A stretch of 64,000 nucleotides of DNA from RGDT01 sp964630925. Lineage in GTDB: Bacteria; Planctomycetota; Planctomycetia; Gemmatales; Gemmataceae. The stretch spans positions 7,673 through 71,672 of the forward strand of contig CAZVZK010000041.1 in NCBI GenBank assembly GCA_964630925.1, in the 5' to 3' direction. The position numbers and the translations under genes were made by a program. Shown here piece after piece: positions 41,301 through 52,007 of this stretch (positions are counted from its first letter, which is position 1; each line of letters opens with the position of its first letter). Below the pieces are notes generated by a model. That model saw only the letters and a list, made by a program, of their open reading frames with translations. It was not told where the DNA came from and did no database searches.

Positions 41301-41824
41301 TCGCCGTGGAATGCCGCACCGACCAGATTGGCCTGGACCCATCGCAGATCCCAGAGGACGCATCCTGTCCGGCCGCTGAAGACCTGAGCAAGAAACGAGG
41401 TCAATGATTCGTCTCTCCGCTCAAACTGGAAGTCACAGGTCATCAGAACCAACGGCCATTGATCCGGTTCTCCTTCGGTAAGCCAGAAGATCATCCCGCC
41501 GTTAACCTCGCTCCCACAGAGGAGGAGGCCTGGGCGGTCGGGGTACACCCGATACGGGATGACCGCGTCACCCTCCGCTTGCTTCAGTTCCCGATAGCAT
41601 CGGCTCACTTCCTCGACCTGGCTGGTGTAGTCGGGGTCGAAGGGGTTATGGATGATGAGCGTGTCGGAGAACATGCCACTGCCGTAGCGGGCAGCGAACG
41701 CAACAAGGTCTCCGGGCAGGGGGAGAACTAGCCCCGCCGTGGTCAGGGCTTTGACCGCCTCGGAGCCGTTGTGCTTGGGGGTGGCAGGTGGTGGCACGGC
41801 TGCCAACAGCTCCACAAGCGCCAC
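41291..41824 (-). CDS. SMI1/KNR4-like (SUKH) protein
   Basis: 177 aa from a GTG at 41824 that has CAGGAGGAGG seven bases upstream. The sequence follows the SUKH pattern: PPATPKHNGSEAVKALTTAGLVLPLPGDLVAFAARYGSG, then FSDTLIIHNPFDPD, then GLLLCGSEVNGGMIFWLTEGEPDQWPLVLMTCDF. Proteins of this fold are frequent immunity proteins in contact-dependent toxin systems and also occur alone. It lies 65 nt beyond the HEAT-repeat gene of the kinase/CHAT operon on the same strand, and a WD40 scrap follows. Family assignment is by eye. Confidence 0.62.
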   Translation of the reverse strand: MALVELLAAVPPPATPKHNGSEAVKALTTAGLVLPLPGDLVAFAARYGSGMFSDTLIIHNPFDPDYTSQVEEVSRCYRELKQAEGDAVIPYRVYPDRPGLLLCGSEVNGGMIFWLTEGEPDQWPLVLMTCDFQFERRDESLTSFLAQVFSGRTGCVLWDLRWVQANLVGAAFHGDSD

Positions 41825-41889
41825 AAGAGCCTCCTCCTGAACAACAAGGCTGGCCGCGTTGATGGTTCGCCGCGGGGAACCTTCCGGAC

Positions 41890-44127
41890 TCACTTCCCCT
41901 TCAGCAGCGCCGCCTCCAGCGCCTTCGTGTCCTTCCCCTCGCGCACCGCCTCCAGGTACGCCTCCAGCTCCTTGCCCTTCCCGGGGAAGATCCGCCGCAG
42001 CGCCGCCGCCCCACCTGGCCCCGCCTTCGCCAGCGCCGGCAGCGCCTCCTTCGCCTTCGGGCCCATCATCCCCAGCGCCCGCGCCGCGCCGTCGCGGCCC
42101 TTCCGCACCCCGCCCAGCAGCTTCACCAGTGCCGCCACGTCCCCGGCGGCCGCCAGCCCATCCTGCGCCGCCACACGCACCGAGTACGCCGTGTCCTCCA
42201 AAAGCGGCGCCAGCACCGCCGCCGGGCCGTCCTCCGCGCTGATCTCGCCCAGCGTCTCCGCCGCGGTCTGCCGCGCCAGCGGCTCGCGGCTGCCGGCGGC
42301 GTCGCGCAACAGCGGCATCACCGTCTTGCCCAACTTCGTCCGCCGCCACAGCCACTTCGCCGACACCGCCCGCACCGCGTCGTCGCGGTCCTTCAGCCCG
42401 TTCACCTGCACCTCCAGCAGCCCGCGGATCGGCGGCGACGCCTCCGTCGCGATCATGCCGATGGCGTCCGCCGCCTCCCACCGGTCCTTGTTGTCCACGT
42501 CCTTGAGGACGAGGTTGATGATCGGCAGCGCCTCCTCGGCCCGGTCGTCGATGCGCCACGCCGCCAACGCCGCCTGGATGCGCACCGCCGGCTCGCCGTC
42601 ACGCAGCAGATTCAACAGCGCCGGCACCGCCGACAGCGCCGGCAGGCCGAACCCGCCCAGCGCCCGCGCCGCCGACGCACGCACCGCCGCCGACTCGTCG
42701 CCCAGCATCTTGCGCAGCTCCGCCATCGCGTCCAGCCCCAGCCCCGGCACCGCGTCCGCCGCCGCCCGGCTCGCCCCCTTGCCCCCCGACCGGAACAGCC
42801 CGAGCATCGCCGTCAACGCCGGCCGGGCGTCCGCCCCCGCGAAGCCCGCCGCCCGGCACGCCTGCTCCACGATGGGGCCGCTGTGGTTCGCCAGCACGCG
42901 TGCCAGCGCCGGGCCGACCCTCTCACGGCCCACAACTTCGAAGATCGCCTCGGCCCGCTTGGCGCCCGGATGACCCAGCCACAGCGCCGCCAGATACCGC
43001 TCCTCCTGCGTGCGGATCTTCACCGAGGCGTGCCCCAGCAGCGCCACGGCACACCACCACCGCACGCCAACGTCCGGATCGTCCAGCCCCGCCGTCAGCG
43101 TCTTGCGCGCCGCCGAGATGTCCGAGAACGTCCCCGTCAGCGCCGCCGCCGACTCGCGGCGCACCGCCGCATCCGGGTCGCGCAACAGCCCCTCCAGGCG
43201 CGTCACCGCCCTGGCATCGTTCGTGAGCAGCCCCAGCGCCGCGACGGCCTTCAGCCGCGCGTCGGCGGACTTCATCGCCCCCTCCAGGGTTGCGTGCGCC
43301 TCGTCGGCCTTGCCGACGACGAGGTACGCCGCGACGCCGGCGGCGATGCGCACCTCCGCCGACTCGTGCTTGGTGGCCGCCAGGATCGCCTTGGCCGCCG
43401 TCCGCGCCTTGGGGCCGATCTCCGTCAGGCACTGTAGCGCCCGCTGCACGAGCGCCTCGTCGCTGTCCGCGCAGGCGCCGGCGAGCGTGTCCACCCCCGC
43501 CGCGTCCTTCTCCAACAGCCACAACGCCCACGCCGCCTCGACGGCCACGGAGCCGTCCTTGTCCGCCAGCAACTTCTTCAGCCCGCCTGCACCGACGCGG
43601 AAGCCGATCTGCCCCAGGGCCGTCGCCGCGTTCCGCTTCGCCGACGGGTCCTTGTCCATCAGCATCCCCACGAGCGCCGGGCCGGCGGGCTTCGCCTCCG
43701 CGCCGATCAGCCCCAGAGCCAGGGCCGCCCCGGCCCGCACCGACGCCGTGCCCGACTCCAGCGCCTTCCGCAGCGCCGGCACCGCGTCGGCCCCGACCCG
43801 CGACAGCGCGATGGGCGCCAGGAAACGCAGCGGAGAGCCGTCCGCCGCCAGCAGCTTGACCAGCCCAGGCACGGCGGGCCGCGCCTCCGGCCCGGCCCGC
43901 ATCAGGGCGTTGACCGCCGTGAACTTCGCCGCCGTGTCGGCCCCGTCGAGCACCTTGGCCCACGCCGCGATGGTGCGCCCGCCGACCGTCGGCTCGCGGC
44001 GCACGGCCTTCTTGTCGTCCTTCTTCTTGTCGTCCTTCTTCTTGTCAGCCTGCCCCGCCGCCGGGCCGGACGCCAGCAGCACCAGACCCAGCAGCAACAG
44101 CACGGCACGCATCATCCAGTCCCTCAT
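41890..44127 (-). CDS. Exported HEAT-repeat protein
   Basis: 745 aa. A signal peptide (MRAVLLLLGLVLLASGPAAGQ) and a Lys-rich linker (DKKKDDKKKDDKK) precede about 18 HEAT-type helical repeats, for example PAVPGLVKLLAADGSPLRFLAPIALSRVG, PALRKALESGTASVRAGAALALGLIG and LLNLLRDGEPAVRIQAALAAWRI. These form a superhelix that binds proteins. The start was chosen for the overlap with the upstream gene (ATGA). It is the last gene of the six-gene operon, which begins with a kinase. It may be a substrate or scaffold for the CHAT protein; this is inference. Confidence 0.78.
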   Translation of the reverse strand: MRDWMMRAVLLLLGLVLLASGPAAGQADKKKDDKKKDDKKAVRREPTVGGRTIAAWAKVLDGADTAAKFTAVNALMRAGPEARPAVPGLVKLLAADGSPLRFLAPIALSRVGADAVPALRKALESGTASVRAGAALALGLIGAEAKPAGPALVGMLMDKDPSAKRNAATALGQIGFRVGAGGLKKLLADKDGSVAVEAAWALWLLEKDAAGVDTLAGACADSDEALVQRALQCLTEIGPKARTAAKAILAATKHESAEVRIAAGVAAYLVVGKADEAHATLEGAMKSADARLKAVAALGLLTNDARAVTRLEGLLRDPDAAVRRESAAALTGTFSDISAARKTLTAGLDDPDVGVRWWCAVALLGHASVKIRTQEERYLAALWLGHPGAKRAEAIFEVVGRERVGPALARVLANHSGPIVEQACRAAGFAGADARPALTAMLGLFRSGGKGASRAAADAVPGLGLDAMAELRKMLGDESAAVRASAARALGGFGLPALSAVPALLNLLRDGEPAVRIQAALAAWRIDDRAEEALPIINLVLKDVDNKDRWEAADAIGMIATEASPPIRGLLEVQVNGLKDRDDAVRAVSAKWLWRRTKLGKTVMPLLRDAAGSREPLARQTAAETLGEISAEDGPAAVLAPLLEDTAYSVRVAAQDGLAAAGDVAALVKLLGGVRKGRDGAARALGMMGPKAKEALPALAKAGPGGAAALRRIFPGKGKELEAYLEAVREGKDTKALEAALLKGK

Positions 44128-45794
44128 TCTTTCTTCTTCGCCGCCGCCGCGAGCCGCGCGATGGCCCGGCACCGCGACACGAACTCGTCCAGCTCCTTGC
44201 GCCTCCCCAGCGCGTCCGCCTCCGCCCGAAGCGCCGCCTCCGTCTCGTCGGCCACGCGCCCGGCGCCCTCGAACTCCTCCTTGACGAGCAGCGCCTGCAG
44301 CGCCTCACGCGCCGCGTCCAGACGCGCCCGCAGTGCCCTCTGCCGCAGCCCCAGGAACCGCACCTCCACCGAGGTGATCTCGTCCAGCTCGCGCGCCTCG
44401 CCGGCCAGGGCGGCGAACGCCGCCCGCGCCGCCGCGCCGGCCTTCTCATGCTCCTTCTTATCGAGCAGCGCCTCGATGTCCTTCTCCGCCCGCGCCACGC
44501 GCACACCCAGGACCCGCTTGCGCAGCGGCGCCGCGTCCGTCACCATCGCCACCCACACCCCGGCGGCCCGCGCCTCGGCCTCCAGCCCCTTGCTCCCGGA
44601 CGCCAGCACCTCGGCGGCCTTGTCGGGATCGTTGCCCGCGAGGTGGCCCGCCGCCTCGGTGCGCACCGCCTCCGCCAGCGCCAGCGCCGCCTCCCCGCGT
44701 GGCCGCGCCAGCCTGCCCACCACCTCGCCGGCACGCCGCAGCGGCGCCGCCACCTGGGCCAGGTCCGCCGCCAGCCGCCGGCCCTCGCGGCCCACCGCCT
44801 CGTGCTTGCCCTCCTTGAGCAGGTCGTTCAGCGTCTTCTCCCCCTCCCGCAAGTGCTGGTCCAGCAGACGCTCGCGCAGGCGAAGCACCTCGTCGCGGAC
44901 GAGCGTCGTCGTGAAGTGCCCGGCGATGCGTTTCTGCAGCGCGTCGGCGGCCTCCTGCGCGTCCTCGTGCGCCCGCAGGTACAGCCCGCGGGCCGCCAGC
45001 CCGTCGGCGGCCTTCGTGATCTCCGCCAGGCGCGCCTTGACCGCACCCTCCCAGACACGGTGCATCGGGCCCTGGAAGGCCCCGCGGTGCGGCGACGATG
45101 CCAGGCCACGCTCCACCTCGAGCAGCCGCGCCAGCGCCTTGTCGGCGTCGGCCTTCGCCGCCGCCTCGATCTCCGCCGGCAGCCCGCTCACCAGGCGCCC
45201 CACCCACTCGCGCTCGGCCCGGTCGATGTCACGGTCCCAGCCGCGGAACTCCCGCCGCAGCGCGTCGCGCCTCCCCTGCCCGGCGCGGAATGCGGCCACG
45301 TCCCCCTCCGGGATGGACGCGACGGCCGCCAGCTCATTCCGCGCCGCCCACCACGTCGTCCCGCCGCTCGTCGGCACGAACAGGAAACACCCCGCCGCCG
45401 CCCCGACGCCCGCGGCCACCACACCCAGCCGCGCCAGCCACCCGTCGCGGTACATCCGCGACAGGCCGACGAACACCCCCAGCCACGCGCACGCCGACAC
45501 GGAGACGTACCGCCAGAAGTGCCCCCCGCCGCTGTTGCCCACCGCGATCAGCGTGCCGATCACCAGCACGATGAGCAGCAGCGTGCAGAACGTGTTCGCC
45601 CCCGTGGGCGGCGGCACGGGGTCGGGCTCGTCGGCGACGGCCTTGCCGCGCCGCTGCCAGTGCGGCACCTCGCGGTCTTCCGGGCCCGGCAGCGCCTCGT
45701 CGCGCGGCGGCGTGCGCCACGGGTACACGTCCTCGCCGCCCGCGTCCGTCCCGCGTGGCCGCCAGGGCTCGAAGGGGTTCACGTCATGGGCCAT
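44124..45794 (-). CDS. Membrane protein with long coiled-coil domain
   Basis: 556 aa. The first 65 residues are polar and Pro-rich. Two or three transmembrane helices follow (FCTLLLIVLVIGTLIAVG; YVSVSACAWLGVFVGL; LGVVAAGVGAAAGCFLFV). A long helical region (about 150-550) of alternating Leu and charged residues follows (RAEREWVGRLVSGLPAEIEAAAKADADKALARLLEVERG). It overlaps the CHAT gene before it by 11 nt and the HEAT gene after it by 4 nt. I recognise no named domain. It may tether the system to the membrane. Confidence 0.7.
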   Translation of the reverse strand: MAHDVNPFEPWRPRGTDAGGEDVYPWRTPPRDEALPGPEDREVPHWQRRGKAVADEPDPVPPPTGANTFCTLLLIVLVIGTLIAVGNSGGGHFWRYVSVSACAWLGVFVGLSRMYRDGWLARLGVVAAGVGAAAGCFLFVPTSGGTTWWAARNELAAVASIPEGDVAAFRAGQGRRDALRREFRGWDRDIDRAEREWVGRLVSGLPAEIEAAAKADADKALARLLEVERGLASSPHRGAFQGPMHRVWEGAVKARLAEITKAADGLAARGLYLRAHEDAQEAADALQKRIAGHFTTTLVRDEVLRLRERLLDQHLREGEKTLNDLLKEGKHEAVGREGRRLAADLAQVAAPLRRAGEVVGRLARPRGEAALALAEAVRTEAAGHLAGNDPDKAAEVLASGSKGLEAEARAAGVWVAMVTDAAPLRKRVLGVRVARAEKDIEALLDKKEHEKAGAAARAAFAALAGEARELDEITSVEVRFLGLRQRALRARLDAAREALQALLVKEEFEGAGRVADETEAALRAEADALGRRKELDEFVSRCRAIARLAAAAKKKE

Positions 45795-48297
45795 GGCTCG
45801 GCTCGGTTGTGAGGGGGAAGGATCGCGCGTGCCGCCCGCGCAGCCAGCCGGCGATCCAGCGCCAGACGCCCCGCGGCGCCGGCAGCACCCACGGGTCGCC
45901 GAAGAACGCGAACGCGGCCCAGAACAGCGGCGGCAGGTGCAGCATCTCACGCTGCGCTCGCGCGAGTGCATCCCCTGGCGCGTTGGTGATTCTATGCCGG
46001 TGGAACGCCCACATCAGCGGGACCGCCTCGCGGTCTGCCACCGGCCACAGACCCGCCACGGCCGACCGCGCCCCGCCGGCCAGCAGCGCCGCCACCAGGC
46101 CGAACACCTCGCGGCCATGCAGCGGCGCCGCCTGCGCCGACCGGCAGGCGCTCAGCACCGCCAGCGGCAGGCCGGCCACGCCGCCGCCCAGCCAGTCGGC
46201 CACGCCCCACGACTCGCCGGACGGCAGGCCGATCCGCGCCGCCAGCGGGTCGCCGGCGTCGAAGTACGAGTGACACGCCAGATGCACGCACTTCGCCGTC
46301 GGCAGCACCTTCTGAAGTGCCGCGCGGGTGGCGTCCTTGCCGTGCAGGCGCGTCGAGAGCCAGAACGACGCCGCCACCCCGTCGCCCTCGCGGGCCGCGT
46401 CGGGCAGCACCCCCGCCGATTCGGTGACGACGGCGGCCCGCCCCCACCGCCACGGCGCCGGGTGCCGCGCGTGATGCACCAGCAGCGACCCGCCGAACGT
46501 GTTCACCACCGACGCCGACTCGACCAGGTACTTGCCGCCGCGCCTCAAGGCCGCGAGCGGGACGCCGTGCAGCGCCCCGTCGGGCGCCCAGACGATCTGC
46601 CGGGCCGCCGCCTCGTCGCGGACACGCCACAGGGCCGCCCCCAGCGGGCCGTCGCCCAGGGCCGACAGGGCATCATCGAGCGGTCCCCGCTGCACACCGA
46701 GACCGCAGGCGTAACGGCGGAGCTGCGAGTCGATGGCGTGGCGGAGGGCGTCGATGCCGTCGAGATGCGCCAGCGGGAGCAGGCGCGTGCCGCCGGGCCA
46801 GCACGCGAGGAGCCACGCCTCGTTCCCTCGGGGGTGAGGGCTTCGCCCCACTCCCCCCCCGCCCCCCCCTGCCGCCAGCGCCGGCGCGACGAACACCTGC
46901 CCCGGCGCCAGGACCTGCCGCACCTCGTTGAGGTCGGGGATCGTCGGCAGGGCGCTATCGGCGACCCGGCTGCGGTCACGCAGCCAGGCGTCGAGGCGGC
47001 GGCCGCCCTCCAGGCTGTCGTCGGCCGGCGGCGGGTCGATGGCCCCCGTCGCCCGCCACATCTCGACGAGCAATCGGCCACGCTGCAATTCCAGCAGGCG
47101 GAACGCCGCCGCCGCGTCGCCGCGCCGGCACGCGCCGGACAGCAGCCGGCCCAGCAGGTCGGCCCGGCGGACCCCGTGCGCCGCCGCGTCGGCGCGGTGC
47201 CGGAGCGTCGCCGCCTGCGCCTCGCTGACGCGGATGGCGTCCTCGAACAGCGCCCGCGCGGCCTCCTCGTCGCCGGCCTCCGCCGCCACCCGCCCGCGCC
47301 CCTCCAGCGCCCGCCAGCGGACCTCGGGCAGGCCCTCTTCCTCCGCGAGGCGCGACGCCTCCTCCAGCCAGTCGCGGCCATCACGGACATTCCCGGCGTC
47401 GATCGCCGCCAGCCCCAGCGCCAGGGCGCGCCGCGCCCGCCGGACCGGCGATGACGACTCCGCCTCGTCGGGCGGCGTCTCGCCGGCCAGGAGCGCCGCC
47501 ACCTGCGCCGCCAGGGGCCGCAGCTCCTCGGCGTCCGCCGGCGGGGTAGGGGCAGACCGGCGGGCGACCTCGCGCTGGTTCAGGTCGAGCAGGACGAGGA
47601 CGCGGCGGAGGCCGGCCTCCGCCCGCTGCGCCTCGGCGGGTGAATGCTCGATGGCCGCCTCGTAGCGGTCGAGCGCCTCTTGCAGGTGCCCGCGCAGGTG
47701 GGCCAATCGCCCCAGTTGCAGCAGGGCGTCGGCGTGGATGGCGTCGCGGCCCAGCGGCGCCGCCAGCGTGAGGGTGCGGCGCCAGCAGCCCTCGGCCTCG
47801 GGCAGCTCCCCCCGCGCGTCGTGCGACCGCCCCAGCTCGCTCAGGAGCAGCGCCCGGTTGGCGGCATCGAGGGCGTCCAGGCAGCGGGCGACGACGTCGG
47901 GCCGTGGCGTCTCGCCCATCAACAGACGGATGCGGATCTCGCGCAGGCGCAGCGTGGGGAGGTCGAGCGGCCCGGCGGGGACCGCGGCGTGGATCAGGTG
48001 CCCGCGGGCCAGCGCGTGTCTCCCCAATCGGGCGAGCGCCTCGGCGGCCAGGAGCCACAGCCGGCACGCCAGCTCGGGCGGAACGTCGCGCGGCGGCAGG
48101 AGCGGCCCGAGGTGGCCGAGCGCCTCTTCGAGGTGGCCGGCGGCGAGTGCGACCTGGGCGGACAGGTAGCCGGTGCGGAGCGGCTGGCCGCCCTCCTCGC
48201 GGTATCGGCGGGCGAGGTCGGCGGCCCGCCCCAGGTCGCCGGACGCGAGCGCCTCGTCGATACCGCCCTCCAGGGATCGGGACGTCTGTGCGCTCAC
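45784..48297 (-). CDS. TPR-CHAT protease-like protein
   Basis: 837 aa from a GTG with GAGG five bases upstream. Residues about 1-380 are tetratricopeptide-like repeats (ADALLQLGRLAHLRGHLQEALDRYEAAI). The C-terminal part is a CHAT (caspase-HetF associated with TPRs) domain: LPLAHLDGIDALRHAIDSQLRRYA, then the catalytic His in KCVHLACHSYFDAG and Cys in PLAVLSACRSAQAAPL, and finally AGARSAVAGLWPV-type sequence. Both catalytic residues remain. The peptide GGGGGGVGRSPHPRG is encoded by a T-C8-G-C8-TG element within the domain. It is in the operon of a DUF4384 kinase. CHAT proteases are activated by partners in several defence systems, but the link here is inferred. Confidence 0.85.
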   Translation of the reverse strand: MSAQTSRSLEGGIDEALASGDLGRAADLARRYREEGGQPLRTGYLSAQVALAAGHLEEALGHLGPLLPPRDVPPELACRLWLLAAEALARLGRHALARGHLIHAAVPAGPLDLPTLRLREIRIRLLMGETPRPDVVARCLDALDAANRALLLSELGRSHDARGELPEAEGCWRRTLTLAAPLGRDAIHADALLQLGRLAHLRGHLQEALDRYEAAIEHSPAEAQRAEAGLRRVLVLLDLNQREVARRSAPTPPADAEELRPLAAQVAALLAGETPPDEAESSSPVRRARRALALGLAAIDAGNVRDGRDWLEEASRLAEEEGLPEVRWRALEGRGRVAAEAGDEEAARALFEDAIRVSEAQAATLRHRADAAAHGVRRADLLGRLLSGACRRGDAAAAFRLLELQRGRLLVEMWRATGAIDPPPADDSLEGGRRLDAWLRDRSRVADSALPTIPDLNEVRQVLAPGQVFVAPALAAGGGGGGVGRSPHPRGNEAWLLACWPGGTRLLPLAHLDGIDALRHAIDSQLRRYACGLGVQRGPLDDALSALGDGPLGAALWRVRDEAAARQIVWAPDGALHGVPLAALRRGGKYLVESASVVNTFGGSLLVHHARHPAPWRWGRAAVVTESAGVLPDAAREGDGVAASFWLSTRLHGKDATRAALQKVLPTAKCVHLACHSYFDAGDPLAARIGLPSGESWGVADWLGGGVAGLPLAVLSACRSAQAAPLHGREVFGLVAALLAGGARSAVAGLWPVADREAVPLMWAFHRHRITNAPGDALARAQREMLHLPPLFWAAFAFFGDPWVLPAPRGVWRWIAGWLRGRHARSFPLTTEPSHGP
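46838..46871 (+). repeat. T-C8-G-C8-TG element inside the CHAT gene
   Basis: The core is identical base for base to the two copies in the lipoate-ligase gene. It is preceded by GGGCTTCGCCCCAC. It keeps the CHAT reading frame open and adds a Gly-rich peptide. Confidence 0.75.
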
Positions 48298-48340
48298 GGC
48301 ACCTCGGATGGTTTGGAGGCCAGCCGGGCGCGGAGCCCGG

Positions 48341-48742
48341 TCAGGAGAGCCATTCGACCACGCCCCAGCGGAGATCGGGGGCGCCGCCGAAGAAGCCGGC
48401 CAGCTCCTCCAACTCATCCGCGAAGGCCCTCGCGAACTGGGCGATCTCGCTCTTCGTGTCGATGCCCGTCAGGTCCAGCGTGCCGACGCCTCCGAACCCC
48501 GTGCCGAACGCCATCTGCCGGGCCGGCATGCCCTCGCGCTCCTTCCCTGGCATGATAACGTACTGGAGGACGGTCTTCCGGCCCCGCTTGACCTCCGGGA
48601 TCCCGTCCATGCCCCCGTTCGTCTGAAGGGCCCCGCTGTCGAAAAGCGACTCTTGCAACGGCGTCTCGGACAGGGGCCGTGACTTCTTGGGCACCTCCCA
48701 CACGGCATACGGCCCGAGGAACAGGGTGTGATCGACGCTCAT
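48341..48742 (-). CDS. 133-aa orphan in the kinase/CHAT operon
   Basis: Begins MSVDHTLFLGPYAVWEVPKKSRPLSETPLQESLFDSG. Its middle (VLQYVIMPGKEREGMPARQMAFGTGFGGV) and end (IAQFARAFADELEELAGFFGGAPDLRWGVVEWLS) look like a compact alpha/beta fold. No signal or membrane segment. It lies 18 nt after the Pro-rich gene and 43 nt before the CHAT gene. It resembles immunity or adaptor proteins only in size and position. Unknown family. Confidence 0.6.
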   Translation of the reverse strand: MSVDHTLFLGPYAVWEVPKKSRPLSETPLQESLFDSGALQTNGGMDGIPEVKRGRKTVLQYVIMPGKEREGMPARQMAFGTGFGGVGTLDLTGIDTKSEIAQFARAFADELEELAGFFGGAPDLRWGVVEWLS

Positions 48743-48760
48743 CGGCTTTCCCCTTCCGGG

Positions 48761-50364
48761 TCACACGCGCAGCAGCTCCGCCACCTCGGACGCCCGACGC
48801 CCCTCCCGGCGCAGCCGACGCGCCTGGGCCTTCTCGTCGTCCGTCAGCGGGCGACGCAGCAGCCGAGTCACCTCTTCGAGGAACACCTCGCCCGGGTCGG
48901 CCGCCTCGTCGCGCAACGCCTTCACGACAGCCTCCGCGTCCTTGCCGTCGTCGATCAGGTCACGCGCCCGCACACGCTCCGACGAGGTCAGCCGGCGATC
49001 CAGCCGATGTTCGATGAAGGCGAAGCGCCTGCCCTCGGCCCGATCCGCCGCCTGCACCTTCGCCCGCGCCGTGGCGATCACCTCGCGTGCCTTGCCGGCC
49101 TCGCCCTCCAGGCGTGTCCGCTCCGCCTTCGCGCCGGCCGTCGCCTCCCCGGCGACCTTCTTGCCCAGCGCGGCGGCCTCCTCCAGCGGCGGCAGGCCGG
49201 CGGTGCCCTTCTCCTTCACTGGCGGACGCCACCCCTCGCGCTTGCCCTCCGGCACCAGCGGCTCGACGCCGGGCGGCGGGCGCGGAGCCGGCCCGTCGGG
49301 CACCGCCTCCTTGCCCGGCCACGTCTCCACCTTCCCCGCGCCCAGCGCCAGCGCCTTCAGGTCGCGCAACGCACGGGCGGCGGCCTCCGGCGCCACGTCG
49401 GCGGGCATGAGACGCTCGAACTCCGCCGTCCGCCCCTCGATCAGCGCCTTGACCGCAAGGTCGAGCGCGACACGCTTCATGAGGGCCGGCTCGGCCAGTT
49501 CTTCCAGCCGCGTCAGCGTCTGCTCGAGCCGGGCCAGGTCCAGCGGCGGCCGCGTGCCCTTGTGGCCCGCCGCCTCGCGCAGCTCGGCCAGGCCGCGCAC
49601 CACCTCGGCCTGCTTCGCCAGCGGCGCCGGCAGGCCCTCGGGGTCGATGCGGCCCTTGCCCTCCAGCGCCGACTGGAAGCGCTCGACGGCCTCCGACCTC
49701 GCCCCCACCTCGGCGACGGCGCGGCAGGCGGCGACGGCGCCGTCATGCTCCGCGCCCGACCCGCCGCTGGCGCGCAGCGTCCGGCCCCACTCCTCGGCCC
49801 GCCCGTTGGCCTCCGCCCACTTGCCGCCCTCGGCCAGCGTGGCCAGCTCGCCCAAAGCCTCGTGCAGCAGGCGGCGGTGCGTCGTCTCGTGCAGGCGGTC
49901 GAGCGGCTTGCGCATCGCCTCGGGCAGCGAGGCGGCCTCGGCGCGGGCCTGGTTGACCTCGCGCATGGCGCCGGCGGCGTCGCGCGACGCCTCGACACGC
50001 TGGGCCAGGGCGCGGGCCGCGTCGCGGGCCACCTCCAGCCGGGCCGCCTCCGTCAGCGTCCGCGCCTCGGGGCCGCGCAGCTCGCGGATGGCGCCCGTCG
50101 GGTTGTTCTTCGCCTGCGAGCGGAGGCCGACGTGGATCTCGGCGGGCGGGCGCGCCGGGGGACGCATGATGCCGCTGGCACCGCCACCCGTAGGCGGGCG
50201 CGTGATCGGCGGCGGCGTGGTGACGGGCGGACGCACCGTCGTCGGCGGGCGCACGGGCGGCGGGGGCGGCCGGAATCCGCCGCCGGGGGGCGGGAACGCG
50301 ATCAGCGTCCCGAGGCCGACGCAGGCCAGGGCGCTCAGGGCGAGGGCGGCGCGGCGGGTGGCGT

Positions 50365-50368
<4 letters not shown>
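48761..50368 (-). CDS. Pro-rich helical protein with N-terminal membrane anchor
   Basis: 535 aa. MNATRRAALALSALACVGLGTLIAF is a signal or anchor segment. Then comes a Pro-rich hinge (FRPPPPPVRPPTTVRPP, about 32-75) and a long helical body with charged repeats (EAARLEVARDAARALAQRVEAS; RALRDLKALALGAGK). The tail has a DDEKAQARRLRREGRRASEVAELLR segment resembling the planctomycete DUF1570-like ends, but I do not claim a family. It overlaps the kinase stop (ATGA). Confidence 0.65.
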
Positions 50369-51756
<1,388 letters not shown>

Positions 51757-51855
51757 GGGCAAGAAGCACGCGGACGGGCGGGGAAGATTACCCCATCAGA
51801 TTACCCGAGCGCGGCGTGGAGAACAAGGAAGGCGGCCGGATCAGGGCACCGATAA

Positions 51856-52003
51856 GAGGGCGTCGCGCAAAGGCGTGAAGGACGACAAGTAGAAGGGAGA
51901 GGAGGGAGGCAGGCAGGCGCCTCTGGGCTGTGCCCCTGCTTCTACCTTCTCTGCTCTCTTCTTGTCGCCCTTTGCGTCCTTCGCCCCTTTGCGAGACACC
52001 CTC
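51856..52003. repeat. Large imperfect inverted repeat between the kinase and Nudix genes
   Basis: Left arm (GAGGGCGTCGCGCAAAGG..., 51856-51918) and right arm (...GCGAGACACCCTC, 51929-52003) pair over much of their length with gaps and mismatches. Purine-rich stretches resemble the 42-bp hairpin at 16.8 kb (GAGAGG, CAGGCAGG). It overlaps no gene, stopping 5 nt before the Nudix stop. Confidence 0.6.
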
Positions 52004-52007
52004 TTCC

